Notes: generated from the letters alone by a model not told the origin. Shown: positions 1 through 9,235, numbered from the stretch's first letter. The stretch: DNA of 64,000 nucleotides from Streptomyces sp. NBC_01478 (GCF_036227225.1 NZ_CP109444.1:11637501-11701500), one strand, 5' to 3'. Numbers and translations: made by a program.

Positions 1-726
1 GGTCCCCTCGACCATGTACCGGCGATAGCTGTCCCACTGGTACGACAGGTGTTTGCGCACCACCGGCCAGTCGCCGTCGGGGTCCTCGGTGACGAACGTG
101 GTGAACGAGCCCTGCATCCGGGCCGTCGCCACGTCGTGACCGCCCTCGACGAGGCCGTCCCGGTACGGCGTCAGCAGCGCCGGGTTGAGGGACAGCAGCC
201 CGGTGCCCAGCCGTCCGGCCCGGTGTGCGCCCTGCGGGCCCTGGTAGCCGAGCCAGATCGGCAGCGGGTCCTGGACCGGGCCGGGGGTGACCAGGGACTC
301 GGACCACAGACCGCGGATCTCCCGCACCCGCTGGTCCGTCGTGGAGTAGCGCCGGGCGAGATCGGCGCCGTAGAGCCGGTACTCGGGTACGCGGTAGCCG
401 GTGCCGAGTCCGAGGTCCAGGCGGCCGTCGCTGATGATGTCGACGATCGCGGCCTGTTCGGCGAGCTCGGGGGCCGCGTGCAGGGGCGCGGGGATGACCG
501 CGGTGCCCAGCCGGATCCTGCTCGTGCGGGCGGCGACCGCGGCGGCCATGGTGAGCGGCTGCGGGAGGTATCCGTCCTCGAAGCCGTGGTGTTCGGAGAA
601 CCAGACCGAGTCGAGGCCGAGCCGGTCCGCCTCCTCGCACATCTCCAGGGCGAATCCGTAGACGCGTGACCAACTCTGTTGCCAGGGCGGGGGGTTGCGC
701 ATGTCGAAGTAGATGCCGACCTTCAT
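1..726 (-). CDS. LLM-class flavin/F420-dependent oxidoreductase (3' end outside window)
   Basis: Bacterial luciferase-like monooxygenase family: a TIM-barrel enzyme using reduced FMN or F420 to oxidise or reduce an organic substrate. The 242 visible codons start at ATG 726 and include the family signature WFSEHHG near residue 45 and LDLGLGTGYR near residue 110; the C-terminus lies beyond base 1. The start overlaps the stop of the upstream synthetase-acetyltransferase gene (ATGA), so the two are translationally coupled in the leftward operon that begins at the amidohydrolase or at fixA. The cofactor cannot be decided from the visible part. A second, only distantly similar, LLM gene lies at 25,320. 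Family assignment is firm; the substrate is unknown. Confidence 0.85.
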   Translation of the reverse strand, partial: MKVGIYFDMRNPPPWQQSWSRVYGFALEMCEEADRLGLDSVWFSEHHGFEDGYLPQPLTMAAAVAARTSRIRLGTAVIPAPLHAAPELAEQAAIVDIISDGRLDLGLGTGYRVPEYRLYGADLARRYSTTDQRVREIRGLWSESLVTPGPVQDPLPIWLGYQGPQGAHRAGRLGTGLLSLNPALLTPYRDGLVEGGHDVATARMQGSFTTFVTEDPDGDWPVVRKHLSYQWDSYRRYMVEGT

Positions 727-3140
727 GAGGGGCCGCCTTTCCTTGTGTTGTCGGCGAGTTGGATGGTCGCTCGGGCGACGGCGACGCCGTCCCCGGGCGG
801 CAGCAGCCGTACCGGACGCAGTTCCATCGACTCGATCTCGGGCAGGTCCTCGACCATCGCGGAGATCCGCAGCACGGCTTCTTCGAGGGCCGTCAGGTCC
901 ACACCCGGGCCGCCCACCCGGCCGTCCAGCAGCGGGGCGGCCCGCAGCGAGCGGATCATCTCGCGGGCGTCGCGGTCGCTGAGCGGGGTGATCCGGTGGG
1001 TGACGTCGGCCATGAGGTCGGCGTAGTCCCCGGTCAGACCGAACGCGATCACCGGGCCGAAGACCGGGTCCGCGCGCACGGAGAGGAACGCGTCCGGGCC
1101 CGGGGAGTTCGTGTTCCGTACGGAGATGCCGTACGAGTCCAGCAACTCGGCGGCGATCTGCGGCGGTACGGCTCCGGGAGGGCACCCGGCGACCAGCGAG
1201 CGGGCCCGGTCCGGGTCGACCCCCGGGAGGTCCGGGATGACCCCTGCGGGGGTGCTGCGCCACGCCTGGTACGCCGCCGCGTGGCCGAGCGAAGTGGCCG
1301 CGGACTCGGGGAACGCGTAGGTCGGTACGACGAGTTCGCCCCGGTGCAGGAGATCGGCGACGCCCGCGCCGCCCAGGAAACTCGCGACCACAGGCTTCCC
1401 GGGCGCGGCCTCGGCCGCGTCGAGGATCGCCGCCGCCACCTCGTCGGGCTTGTCCGCCAGCGGGGGCATGAAGAGGACCACGGCGGCGTCGATGCCGTCG
1501 TCGGCCAGGACGGCGTCCAGTGCCTGCCGGTAGTGCGCGGCGGTGGCCATGGGCGTGAGGTCGATCGGGTTGCTGACGTCCGCGCGGGGCGAGAGCGCCG
1601 TACGGAGTGTGTGCCGTAGGCGCTCGTCCAGTGCGGGCACCTTCAGGCCGCTCGCCTCGCACGCTCCGACGGTCAGGGCGGCGGGGCCGCCCGCGTTGGT
1701 GATCACGGCGACCCGGTTGCCCGGCGGGGGCGGCTGGTGCGCCAACAGGAGCGCTACGTCGAAGAGTTCCTGGAGGCTGCGGGTGCGGATGACGCCGGAC
1801 TGGGCGAAGAGCGAGTCGACCGCAGGGTCCGCGTGCCCCGGGTGCACCGCGACGATCGGCTTGCGCGGCGCGACCCGGCGCGCGATCCGGGCGAACCGGC
1901 GCGGATTGCCGAAGGTCTCGACGTGCAGCAGGACCACCGAGGTCTCGGGGTCCTCCTCCCACCACTGGAGCAGATCGTTGGTGGAGACGTCCACGGCGTG
2001 GCCCACCGACACGAACCCGGAGAAGCCGAGCCGCAGCCGCCGGGCGAAGTCGAGCACCGCGAGCCCGAGCGGCCCGGACTGGCTGGACATCGCCACCCGG
2101 CCCGGCGTCGGGAGCGCGGGGGAGAAGGTCGCGGCCAGCCGGGCGGCGGGCGTCGTGTTGACCACGCCCATGCAGTTCGGGCCCACCAGCCGCATCCCGG
2201 AGGCACGGGCGAAGCGCGCCAGCTCCAGCTCGGTCGCCCGGCCTTCGACTCCCGTCTCCCCGAAGCCCGTTGAGACGACGACCACCGCTTTGACGCCGGC
2301 CTCCGCACACTCTCGTACGACATCGGGTACCGCCTCGGCCCGTACGGCGACCAGCGCCAGGTCGGGCATCTCGGGCAGCTCCCGGACGTTCGGGTACGCC
2401 TGTGCCCCCGCGATCTGCTCGGCGCGCGGATTGACCGGGAACACGGAGCCCCGGAAACCGCCCCGCAGCAGGTTGGCGACGATCTCGTGGCCGATCGTCA
2501 AGGGGCTCCGGTTCGCGCCGATCACCGCGACCGAGCGGGGTTCGAGCAGCGGGCGCAGAGAGCGCCGTACGGCCGTGTGCTCGCGGCGTTCGGCCCGGGC
2601 GACGGCCTGGGCCTGCGGGTCGACGGCGATCTCGAAGTGGACGATCTGGCCGGGTGGCCCGGACTCGACCCGGTAGCCGGAGCCGAGGAACACGTTGATC
2701 ATGCGGGTGTTGTCGGCGAGGACGTCGGCCTCCAGGACCCGGATGCCCCGGGTGCGCGCGGCGGCGGCGATGTGCTCCAGGAGCAGCCTGCCGAACCCCT
2801 CGCTCTGGTGGTCGTCGCGGATGGTGAAGGTGACCTCGGCGTGTTCCGGTTCCTCGGGGTCGCGGACGTAGCGCACCAGGCCCGCGATCTCGTCGCCGGC
2901 CAGGGCGACGAGCGCCAGTTCGTTGAGGTAGTCCACATGGGCGCCGCGCCGGATGACGTCGTCGCGGGCGCGGACCACCGGGCCGAGCGACCGATACGCC
3001 AGGGTCGCCCGGGACAGACCGCCGACGAACGCGACCAGACGGTCGGCGTCCTCCGGCCGGACGGGCCGGACGAAGGTCGACCGGCCGGTGCGCACGAGGC
3101 CCGGTCGTTCCAGGTCTTCGGGATACGGCGGTCTGCTCAT
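723..3140 (-). CDS. GNAT acetyltransferase fused to NDP-forming acyl-CoA synthetase (Pat-like), shortened ATP-grasp
   Basis: An 805-residue fusion. Residues about 20-170 are a GNAT domain (acetyl-CoA loop GFGRLLLEHI near 115-124); from about 195 follow the CoA-binding domain (RSVAVIGANR) and the succinyl-CoA-ligase-like domains (MSSQSGPLG, VITNAGGPA). Actinobacterial Pat enzymes with this order acetylate lysines of acyl-CoA synthetases. The C-terminal ATP-grasp part looks incomplete: AELLDSYGISV is followed almost directly by RADPVFGPVIAFGL, omitting the roughly 80-residue ATP-binding half normally between them. Start chosen at ATG 3140 because upstream codons in this frame are the antisense of the amidohydrolase gene. 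It overlaps the next gene by 4 bases. I infer a regulatory acyltransferase for the ligases of this locus rather than a working synthetase. Confidence 0.8.
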   Translation of the reverse strand: MSRPPYPEDLERPGLVRTGRSTFVRPVRPEDADRLVAFVGGLSRATLAYRSLGPVVRARDDVIRRGAHVDYLNELALVALAGDEIAGLVRYVRDPEEPEHAEVTFTIRDDHQSEGFGRLLLEHIAAAARTRGIRVLEADVLADNTRMINVFLGSGYRVESGPPGQIVHFEIAVDPQAQAVARAERREHTAVRRSLRPLLEPRSVAVIGANRSPLTIGHEIVANLLRGGFRGSVFPVNPRAEQIAGAQAYPNVRELPEMPDLALVAVRAEAVPDVVRECAEAGVKAVVVVSTGFGETGVEGRATELELARFARASGMRLVGPNCMGVVNTTPAARLAATFSPALPTPGRVAMSSQSGPLGLAVLDFARRLRLGFSGFVSVGHAVDVSTNDLLQWWEEDPETSVVLLHVETFGNPRRFARIARRVAPRKPIVAVHPGHADPAVDSLFAQSGVIRTRSLQELFDVALLLAHQPPPPGNRVAVITNAGGPAALTVGACEASGLKVPALDERLRHTLRTALSPRADVSNPIDLTPMATAAHYRQALDAVLADDGIDAAVVLFMPPLADKPDEVAAAILDAAEAAPGKPVVASFLGGAGVADLLHRGELVVPTYAFPESAATSLGHAAAYQAWRSTPAGVIPDLPGVDPDRARSLVAGCPPGAVPPQIAAELLDSYGISVRNTNSPGPDAFLSVRADPVFGPVIAFGLTGDYADLMADVTHRITPLSDRDAREMIRSLRAAPLLDGRVGGPGVDLTALEEAVLRISAMVEDLPEIESMELRPVRLLPPGDGVAVARATIQLADNTRKGGPS

Positions 3141-3154
3141 CGGGGTGTCGCCGC

Positions 3155-4234
3155 TCAGACCGCCGCCTCCTGGGGAGTCTGCTCGGGCAGCTTGAACAGC
3201 TCGTCGAAGGTGCCCCGGGTGACGCGTTCGCGGATGTCGGCGGACACGCCGTCGAACAGCTCGTGCAGCGTGGACTGGGTGTGGCCGTAAGTGCCTTCCA
3301 GGTGGGGGTAGTCGTCGCCCCACATCACGTTGCGGTAGCCCGTCGACTCGACGATCTCCACCGAGCTCTTGTCGTGCTGGAAGGAGGCGTACACCTGCTG
3401 CCTGATGATCTCGCTGGGCAGCCGGCTGAGCTTGGGCCGGACGAACATGCCGTGCTGGCGGTAGGCCTCGTCCATCCGGTCGCCGATGGCCGGCACCCAG
3501 CCCGCGCCGCCCTCCGCGATCAGGATCTTCAGGTCGGGGTGCCGGTCCAGGGCGCCGCCCGCGACCATGTGGGACACGACCCGCATGCCCGGGTAGGTCG
3601 TCTCCATGTAGTTGACGACCGCGCCGCCGGGACCGCGGAAGACGACGTTCTCGCCGCCGGTGCCGATGTGGAAGCCCAGCACCAGACCGGCCCGCTCGGC
3701 CGCCGTCCACAGCGGTTCCCAGCGGTCGAGGGCGTACTCCTCGCCGGGCCGCGTCTGGCACGGCAGGAACACCGACTGGAAGCCCATCTCCGCGACCCGC
3801 TCGACCTCGGCGACCGCGTCGTCGATGTCGGCGGTCGACACACAGGCGGGAGTGATGATGCGCTTCTGCTTCCCGAGGACCTCGGAGTGCGCCCAGTCGT
3901 TCCAGGCGCGCACGGTCTCCCGGGCCAGCTCCCGCTCGGTGATCGACACCAGCCAGAACCCCATGGAGGGGAAGGCCAGTTGACCCCACACGCCTTCCTG
4001 GTCGAGGTCCTTCAGCCGGACCTGGAGGTCCCGGGCACCCGGCGGACGCATGGCGTCCATGAAGTCGTTGAGCTGGCGGTCGATGCGCTCGCCGTCGATG
4101 TACAGCACCTCGTACTTGTCGCCGCGCTCACTGCGCGGCGCCCGCTCGGCGAGGCGCGGTGGCAACGCCCGGAGCCACAGGTCGTCGGGCTCCATCACAT
4201 GGGAGTCCCCGGAGTTGACCCAGATCTTCGTCAT
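3155..4234 (-). CDS. amidohydrolase family 2 (metal-dependent TIM barrel)
   Basis: A 359-residue member of the amidohydrolase-2 family, which includes hydrolases and non-oxidative decarboxylases of aromatic or cyclic acids. Metal-site features are visible: SGDSHVMEP at residues 7-15, GFHIGTGG mid-protein and the terminal metal/catalytic Asp in WGDDYPHLEG. The start at ATG 4234 has a good AGGAGTG ribosome-binding site; upstream in-frame codons are rejected because they run into the operator at 4261-4277. First gene of a leftward group with the synthetase-acetyltransferase and the LLM oxidoreductase. A second amidohydrolase of the same family is at 44,812. Ring cleavage, decarboxylation or amide hydrolysis are all possible. 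Confidence 0.8.
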   Translation of the reverse strand: MTKIWVNSGDSHVMEPDDLWLRALPPRLAERAPRSERGDKYEVLYIDGERIDRQLNDFMDAMRPPGARDLQVRLKDLDQEGVWGQLAFPSMGFWLVSITERELARETVRAWNDWAHSEVLGKQKRIITPACVSTADIDDAVAEVERVAEMGFQSVFLPCQTRPGEEYALDRWEPLWTAAERAGLVLGFHIGTGGENVVFRGPGGAVVNYMETTYPGMRVVSHMVAGGALDRHPDLKILIAEGGAGWVPAIGDRMDEAYRQHGMFVRPKLSRLPSEIIRQQVYASFQHDKSSVEIVESTGYRNVMWGDDYPHLEGTYGHTQSTLHELFDGVSADIRERVTRGTFDELFKLPEQTPQEAAV

Positions 4235-4260
4235 GGCACTCCTTCGGGTCAATAGATGCA

Positions 4261-4277
4261 ATCAGTTAGCGATTTTA
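4261..4277. promoter_or_regulatory. putative regulon operator
   Basis: AGTTAGCGATTTTA matches the locus-wide motif (compare GGTTAGCTATTTA at 19,848). It lies between fixB and the amidohydrolase start, so the amidohydrolase may have its own regulated promoter inside the leftward operon. Weaker palindrome than the best copies. Confidence 0.45.
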
Positions 4278-4319
4278 ATCGTATCTGCCGCCGGGCGGAA
4301 GGCCGGGAGGCGCAGGAGA

Positions 4320-5285
4320 TCAGCTCAGGCGCCGCTCGATCTCCTCCACCAGTTGCGGGAGCACCTGGAAGAGATCCCCTACGACGCCGTAGTCGGCGAG
4401 CTCGAAGATCGGGGCGTCCGCGTCCTTGTTGACGGCGACGATGGTCTTGGAGGTCTGCATGCCCGCGCGGTGCTGGATCGCCCCGGAGATGCCGGCCGCG
4501 AGATAGAGCTGCGGGGAGACCTGCGTGCCGGTCTGGCCGACCTGGTGGCTGTGCGGGTACCAGCCCGCGTCGACGGCGGCGCGGGACGCCCCGACGGCCG
4601 CGCCCAGGGCGTCGGCGACGCGCTCGATCACGGCGAAGTTCTCGGCGCCGTTCACGCCCCGGCCGCCGGAGACGACGATGTCCGCCTCGGCCAGTTCGGG
4701 GCGGTCACCGCGCTCGCGGGCCGTGCGGGACAGGATCTGCACGGCGGCGGAGGCGGGGCCGAAGACGATGTCCCGCTTCTCCAACTCGGGTGTGACGGGG
4801 GCCGGTTCGGGTGCGGTGGCGTTCGGCTTCACCGTGATCACCGGAGCGCCCCGGGTGACATGGGCTGTCACCTGGTACGTCGCCGCGAACGCGGACTGCT
4901 CGGTGACCGGACGCCCGTCCGCGCCCGCCGTGATGTCGACGGCGTCCGTGATCAGCCCCGACCCCAGCCGGAGCGCGACCCGGGCGGCGGTCTCCTTGCC
5001 GTCCGGGCCCGACGGCAGCAGGATCGCCGCCGGGGTGGTGCTCTCGGCGATCTGGGTGAGGGCGTCGACGGCCGGAGTGACGAGGAACTCCTCGACCTCG
5101 GGTGCGTCCACGACGTACACCTTGGCCGCGCCGTACCGGCCGAGGGTGTCGGCCGCGGAGTCCGCGCCGGGGCCGAGGAAGACGGCCGACGGCTCGCCCA
5201 ACCGGCGTGCCAGGGTGAGGAGTTCGAGGGTCGGCTTGCGGACGACGCCGTCCAGGTGATCGACGAGTACGAGGATCTCGGCCAC
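4320..5285 (-). CDS. fixB: electron transfer flavoprotein alpha subunit
   Basis: ETF alpha, 321 residues, carries FAD and passes electrons from acyl-CoA dehydrogenases to the respiratory chain together with ETF beta. The N-terminal domain begins [13 protein letters not shown] and the C-terminal FAD-binding domain shows the family motif [11 protein letters not shown] and [19 protein letters not shown] at 5285 is chosen because AAGGAG lies 9 bases upstream and the protein then begins exactly as the family does. It follows fixA by 56 bases on the same strand. A dedicated ETF in a locus with eight acyl-CoA dehydrogenases fits their need for an electron acceptor. Confidence 0.92.
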   Translation of the reverse strand: MAEILVLVDHLDGVVRKPTLELLTLARRLGEPSAVFLGPGADSAADTLGRYGAAKVYVVDAPEVEEFLVTPAVDALTQIAESTTPAAILLPSGPDGKETAARVALRLGSGLITDAVDITAGADGRPVTEQSAFAATYQVTAHVTRGAPVITVKPNATAPEPAPVTPELEKRDIVFGPASAAVQILSRTARERGDRPELAEADIVVSGGRGVNGAENFAVIERVADALGAAVGASRAAVDAGWYPHSHQVGQTGTQVSPQLYLAAGISGAIQHRAGMQTSKTIVAVNKDADAPIFELADYGVVGDLFQVLPQLVEEIERRLS

Positions 5286-5341
5286 GGTGCTGCGCTCCTT
5301 GGGGCGGTCGGGCGAACTTGTCGGACAGACGGACTCGTCGG

Positions 5342-6121
5342 TCAGACGAACTTCTTGGCGGTGAGGAACGCGGCCAGCCCGATGCCGCCCGTCCCGTCGT
5401 CGGAGACGAGTTCTCCCTTGGTGCGCGGCGGACGCCTGGTCGCGGTGTCCACCGCCGACCACGCGGCCGTACGGCCGACCTGCCCGGCGCCGATGCCGAG
5501 GTCGCCGAGGCCGAGGGTCTCCAGGGGCTTCTTCTTCGCGGCCATGATCCCCTTGAAGGAGGGGTAACGGGCATCGCCGGAACGGTCGGTCACCGACACG
5601 ACGGCCGGCAGGCCGCTCCGGACCCGCACGGTCGCGGTGTCGCCCTCGCGCCGCCCGGTCACCGTGCCGTCCTCGACGGTCAGTTCCTCGACGTGGGTGA
5701 CGGCCGGGACGCCGAGCCGCTCCGCGAGCAGCGCCGGTACGACGCCCGCGCCGCCGTCCGTCGAGGCCATCCCGCACAGCACGAGGTCGAAGCCGTGCCG
5801 TTGGATCGCCTGGGCCAGCACGAGCGAGGTGGCGAACACGTCACTGCCCTCGATGTCCTCGTCTGCCACGTGCACCGCCGAGTCGCCGCCCATGGCGAGA
5901 GCCTTGCGCAGGGCGTCCTTCGCGTCGTCCGGACCGACGGTGAGGTAACAGATCTCGACGTCCGGGCCCGACTCCGCGATCCGCAGGGCCTGTTCGACCG
6001 CGTACTCGTCGAGTTCGGACAGCAGCGAGTCGACCGACGCGCGGTCGGTGGTGCCGTCCTCGGTGAAGGTGCGGTCCGCCGTGGCGTCGGGCACGTGCTT
6101 CACGCAGACAACGATCTTCAC
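5342..6121 (-). CDS. fixA: electron transfer flavoprotein beta subunit
   Basis: ETF beta, 259 residues, beginning MKIVVCVKHVPDAT as in this family; it binds AMP and docks with the acyl-CoA dehydrogenases. The segment LVLCGMASTDGGAGVVP is the nucleotide-binding region. First gene of a leftward operon with fixB, divergent from the PaaK-like ligase gene at 6267; the 145-base gap between them holds two putative operator copies. A normal full-length protein with nothing missing. Confidence 0.92.
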   Translation of the reverse strand: MKIVVCVKHVPDATADRTFTEDGTTDRASVDSLLSELDEYAVEQALRIAESGPDVEICYLTVGPDDAKDALRKALAMGGDSAVHVADEDIEGSDVFATSLVLAQAIQRHGFDLVLCGMASTDGGAGVVPALLAERLGVPAVTHVEELTVEDGTVTGRREGDTATVRVRSGLPAVVSVTDRSGDARYPSFKGIMAAKKKPLETLGLGDLGIGAGQVGRTAAWSAVDTATRRPPRTKGELVSDDGTGGIGLAAFLTAKKFV

Positions 6122-6149
6122 ATCGCCCTCCCGGGGCTCTAATGAGTGC

Positions 6150-6165
6150 TAATAGTTAACTATAT
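6150..6165. promoter_or_regulatory. putative regulon operator, perfect 12-bp palindrome
   Basis: ATAGTTAACTAT at 6152-6163 is a perfect palindrome in the divergent fixA/ligase promoter region, 31 bases upstream of the fixA start. The right part, TAACTATATGGATCG, recurs identically at 39,919-39,933 upstream of the thioesterase operon. Confidence 0.6.
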
Positions 6166-6203
6166 GGATCGAGCGAGCGCGAGAGTTCCCCGAGATTCAG
6201 TCG

Positions 6204-6219
6204 AATTAGTTGACTGATT
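6204..6219. promoter_or_regulatory. second putative operator in the fixA/ligase region
   Basis: AATTAGTTGACTGATT is a 16-base imperfect palindrome with the same TTAGTT core, 48 bases upstream of the ligase start. Two sites about 52 bases apart could serve the two divergent promoters. Confidence 0.45.
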
Positions 6220-6266
6220 GCGCTGATAGCTGGAAGATCTGGGCAGCTAAGCCGCGAGGAGGCGCC

Positions 6267-7589
6267 ATGGCCGGGGACAGCGACACCGCTGACAGGTACT
6301 TCGAGCCACAGGTGGAGACCATGGCCCGGGACCTGCTGCGGGCACGGCAGGAGGAGCGGGTGGTGGAACTCGTCGAGTACGCCTACGTCAACTCCGCCTT
6401 CTACCGCGCGCTCTGGGACGAGCACGGGGTGCACCCGCGCGACGTCCGCACCCTGGACGACTTCCGGGCACGCGTCCCGTTCATCACCAAGGACATGGTG
6501 CGCGCCCACCGGGCCCGCACCGGCGACCCCTTCGGCGGTCTGCTCTGCGTCCCGACCGAGGAACTGACCTCCGTCTCTTCCAGCTCGGGCACCACCGGCG
6601 ACCCGGAGTTCTTCGCCGAGATCTGGGAGGGCGCACCGCCCCTGGTCACCGCGCAGGTGCGTGACCTGTGGGAACTCGGCCTCCGGCCGGGAGACCGGGT
6701 GCTGAGCCCGCCCGGCACCTTCCGCAACCTCATGGACGCCGGCTTCCAGGCGCTGGGCGCGGTGGTCATCGAGGTGGACACCTGGATGGGGAACATGCCC
6801 GAGGTCGTCGAGGCCCTGCGCACCTACCGCCCGGCCTACCTCCAGATGATGTATCCGCAGATGGTGGAGCTGGAGCACCTGGCCGGCACGACGGATCTCA
6901 AGGAGGCGTTCTCCTCCCTCAAGGGTGCCTCCTGCGCCGGACAGCCCCTCAGCCGGAAGATGCGCGAGCGGATCCGCGAGGACTGGGGCATCGACGTCTA
7001 CGAGTACACCAGCGCCGCCGACACCGGCACCGCCTGGGAGTGCCGCGAACACGACGGCTTCCACCTCTGGGAGGACACCGTCTTCGCGGAGTGCGTCGAG
7101 GTCGACGAGCACGGCTGGCGCGACGCGGCGGAGGGCGACCTCGGCGAACTCGTCGCCACCGACCTCGACAACCGGGCCGCACCGCTGATCCGTTACCGCA
7201 GCGAGGACCTCGTCCGCCTGTCGAGGGACCGCTGCGGCTGCGGGCGCACCCACGCCCGGATGTGGGTGGCCGGCCGGCGCGGCGACGAGACCCTGGTCCA
7301 GGGGCGCTCCGTGGTCCTGCGGGACATCTGGCAGGCGGTCGAGGACCAGCCCGAGACCGTGGCGGGCGTCTTCCAGATCGTCCGGAACGGCCGCGAGGTC
7401 GACGAACTGCGCCTGCGCGTCGGCTACGACCCCCGGCTCACCGGCGACGTCGACGCCCTCGCCGGACGCCTGGGCGAAGCCGTGCGGGAGCGGACCGGCG
7501 TCAAGCCGGTGCTCGACATGCGCACCGAGGAGGACCTGTTGAAGACCATGACCAGCGTCGCCAAGTTCCCCCGGGTGGTGAAGAGTTGA
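6267..7589 (+). CDS. phenylacetate-CoA ligase-like AMP-forming acyl-CoA ligase
   Basis: A 440-residue PaaK-type member of the ANL superfamily, which activates a carboxylic acid to its CoA thioester using ATP. The phosphate-binding loop SSSSGTTGDPEF is at residues 104-115, and a conserved cysteine cluster RCGCGRTHARM near 325 resembles the PaaK C-terminal part. ATG 6267 has a strong GAGGAGG site. It begins a seven-gene rightward operon (to 13,170) whose genes mostly overlap or nearly touch. The role inferred is activation of a cyclic or aromatic acid intermediate; the substrate is unknown. Its stop overlaps the next start (TGATG). Confidence 0.85.
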   Translation: MAGDSDTADRYFEPQVETMARDLLRARQEERVVELVEYAYVNSAFYRALWDEHGVHPRDVRTLDDFRARVPFITKDMVRAHRARTGDPFGGLLCVPTEELTSVSSSSGTTGDPEFFAEIWEGAPPLVTAQVRDLWELGLRPGDRVLSPPGTFRNLMDAGFQALGAVVIEVDTWMGNMPEVVEALRTYRPAYLQMMYPQMVELEHLAGTTDLKEAFSSLKGASCAGQPLSRKMRERIREDWGIDVYEYTSAADTGTAWECREHDGFHLWEDTVFAECVEVDEHGWRDAAEGDLGELVATDLDNRAAPLIRYRSEDLVRLSRDRCGCGRTHARMWVAGRRGDETLVQGRSVVLRDIWQAVEDQPETVAGVFQIVRNGREVDELRLRVGYDPRLTGDVDALAGRLGEAVRERTGVKPVLDMRTEEDLLKTMTSVAKFPRVVKS

Positions 7590-8320
7590 TGGCCCGCGCC
7601 GACACCCTGGCCCGGGCCCGCACCCTCGACCGGCCCGAACTCGCCTACCTCGTACGCTTCCCCACCTCCGCGGGCATCCGGGACATGGAGCTGACCTGGG
7701 CCGAACTCGCCCGCGACACCGACTGGGTCACGGCACGGTTCCGGGATCACGGCCTCGCCGCCGGACAGCGGGCGTTGCTGACCACCTCCGGCTTCGAGGG
7801 CTTCTGGGGACACGCGGTGATCGGTGCCCTGCGCGCGCTCAAGGTGCCGTACGGCATCGCCGAGGCGATGGGCTGGGACCACCGCAGGACCGCCGTCTTC
7901 CACCGCGAACTCGCCCCGCACGCGGTCATCGGCCTGTCGGCCGAGACCCTGGAGGGGCTGGCCGGTGCGGCCGACGTCGGTGAGATGTTCCGGACGACGC
8001 CGGTCGTGCTGGCCCGGCCCGCCGCCGTCCCGCTGCTGCGCGGGGTGGGCGTGTCCGCCGCCCTGATAGCGACCGTGGGACCGGCCCTCGCGCTGGAGTG
8101 CCCCGAGCGAGGGGGCGCGCACGTCAACGCGGCCGAGTGGCGGGTCGGCGCGCGGGACGGACAACTGTCCGTGGCGGCGGGGGAGGAGCGTACCTCACTG
8201 CTGCCCGAGACCCCGCTCGGCATCGCCGGACGCGTGCTCACCGGCCGCTGCGCCTGCGGCAGCGAGGACCCACGGGTGCTCTTCGCCGAGGCCAACCAGT
8301 CACCGTCATCGAGGAGTTGA
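7589..8320 (+). CDS. short PaaK/ANL-like protein of unknown function
   Basis: 243 residues. The start overlaps the stop of the ligase gene (TGATG), implying coupled translation. The N-terminal half (LTWAELARDTDWVTARFRDH, GLAAGQRALLTTSGFEGFWG) resembles the first domain of ANL ligases, and the C-terminal RCACG resembles the RCGCG cluster of the preceding gene, but there is no phosphate loop, no adenylate motif and no C-terminal lysine domain. It cannot be a normal ligase by itself. It might be an accessory subunit or a substrate-binding partner of the ligase. It is intact, with normal codon use, so I do not call it a pseudogene. Confidence 0.6.
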   Translation: MARADTLARARTLDRPELAYLVRFPTSAGIRDMELTWAELARDTDWVTARFRDHGLAAGQRALLTTSGFEGFWGHAVIGALRALKVPYGIAEAMGWDHRRTAVFHRELAPHAVIGLSAETLEGLAGAADVGEMFRTTPVVLARPAAVPLLRGVGVSAALIATVGPALALECPERGGAHVNAAEWRVGARDGQLSVAAGEERTSLLPETPLGIAGRVLTGRCACGSEDPRVLFAEANQSPSSRS

Positions 8321-8322
8321 GG

Positions 8323-9234
8323 ATGTCCGAAGGAGTGGTCGACGGCCGGGTCGTGGTCGTCACCGGAGGCGGCAACGGGATCGGCCGGGCACACGCCCTG
8401 GCGTTCGCCGCGCACGGCGCGAAGGTCGTGGTCAACGACCTGGGCGGCGCGCGCGACGGCGGAGGCGCCTCGGCCGGACCCGCCCAGATCGTGGTCGACG
8501 AGATCGTCGCGGCAGGCGGCGAGGCGGTGGCCAACACGGACGACATCTCGGCCTGGGACGGCGCCGGCCGGCTCGTCCGACAGGCCGTGGACACCTATGG
8601 CGGCCTGGACGTGCTGGTCAACAACGCCGGCATCCTGCGGGACCGGATGATCGTGTCGATGACCGAGCGGGACTGGGACAGTGTGATCGCCGTCCACCTC
8701 AAGGGCAGCTTCGCCACCCTGCACCATGCCGCCGCGTACTGGCGCGAGCGCGCCAAGTCCGGCCACGACAACGACGCCCGGGTGATCAACACGACCTCCC
8801 CGTCCGGCATCTTCGGCAACCCCGGCCAGTCCAACTACGGCTCGGCCAAGGCCGGCATCGCGAGCCTCACCGTCATCGCGGCGGCCGAACTCGCCCGCTA
8901 CGGCGTGACGGTGAACGCCATCGCGCCCACCGCGCTCACCCGGCTGACCGAGGACATCGAGATGATGAGACAGGCCGCCGAGGCCCAGGACCTCACCCCC
9001 GAAGCCATCTCCCCGCTCGTCGTCTGGCTCGGCTCGGCCGCCTCCCGCGAGGTCACCGGCCGGGTCTTCGGCGTCGTCGGCAACCGCATCACGGTCCTGG
9101 AGGGCTGGGTCAACGGCCCCGGCGCGAGCGCGGAGTCGCGCTGGACACCGGAGGAACTGACCTCGGTCGTCCCGAACCTGGTGGCCAAGGCGGCTCCGAA
9201 CGCCGACGCACTCGGCAACCGGAACGGGGCGTGA
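8323..9234 (+). CDS. SDR family hydroxyacyl-CoA dehydrogenase-like protein
   Basis: A 303-residue short-chain dehydrogenase with the Rossmann motif VTGGGNGIGRAHA (residues 10-22), NNAG, and the catalytic YxxxK in SNYGSAKAG. The long form with the VVNDLGG insert resembles the dehydrogenase domain of peroxisomal multifunctional enzyme 2 / 17beta-HSD type 4, which oxidises 3-hydroxyacyl-CoAs with NAD. Close relative of the SDR at 14,936 in this window. ATG 8323 lies 2 bases after the preceding stop. Role in a beta-oxidation-like step is inferred from the operon. Confidence 0.82.
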   Translation: MSEGVVDGRVVVVTGGGNGIGRAHALAFAAHGAKVVVNDLGGARDGGGASAGPAQIVVDEIVAAGGEAVANTDDISAWDGAGRLVRQAVDTYGGLDVLVNNAGILRDRMIVSMTERDWDSVIAVHLKGSFATLHHAAAYWRERAKSGHDNDARVINTTSPSGIFGNPGQSNYGSAKAGIASLTVIAAAELARYGVTVNAIAPTALTRLTEDIEMMRQAAEAQDLTPEAISPLVVWLGSAASREVTGRVFGVVGNRITVLEGWVNGPGASAESRWTPEELTSVVPNLVAKAAPNADALGNRNGA

Positions 9235-9235
9235 G

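Noticed and set aside
3141..3989. N-terminal extension of the synthetase-acetyltransferase frame to 3989
   Set aside because: These codons are an out-of-phase reading of the amidohydrolase gene on the same strand; the extension has Arg-rich shadow composition and no domain.
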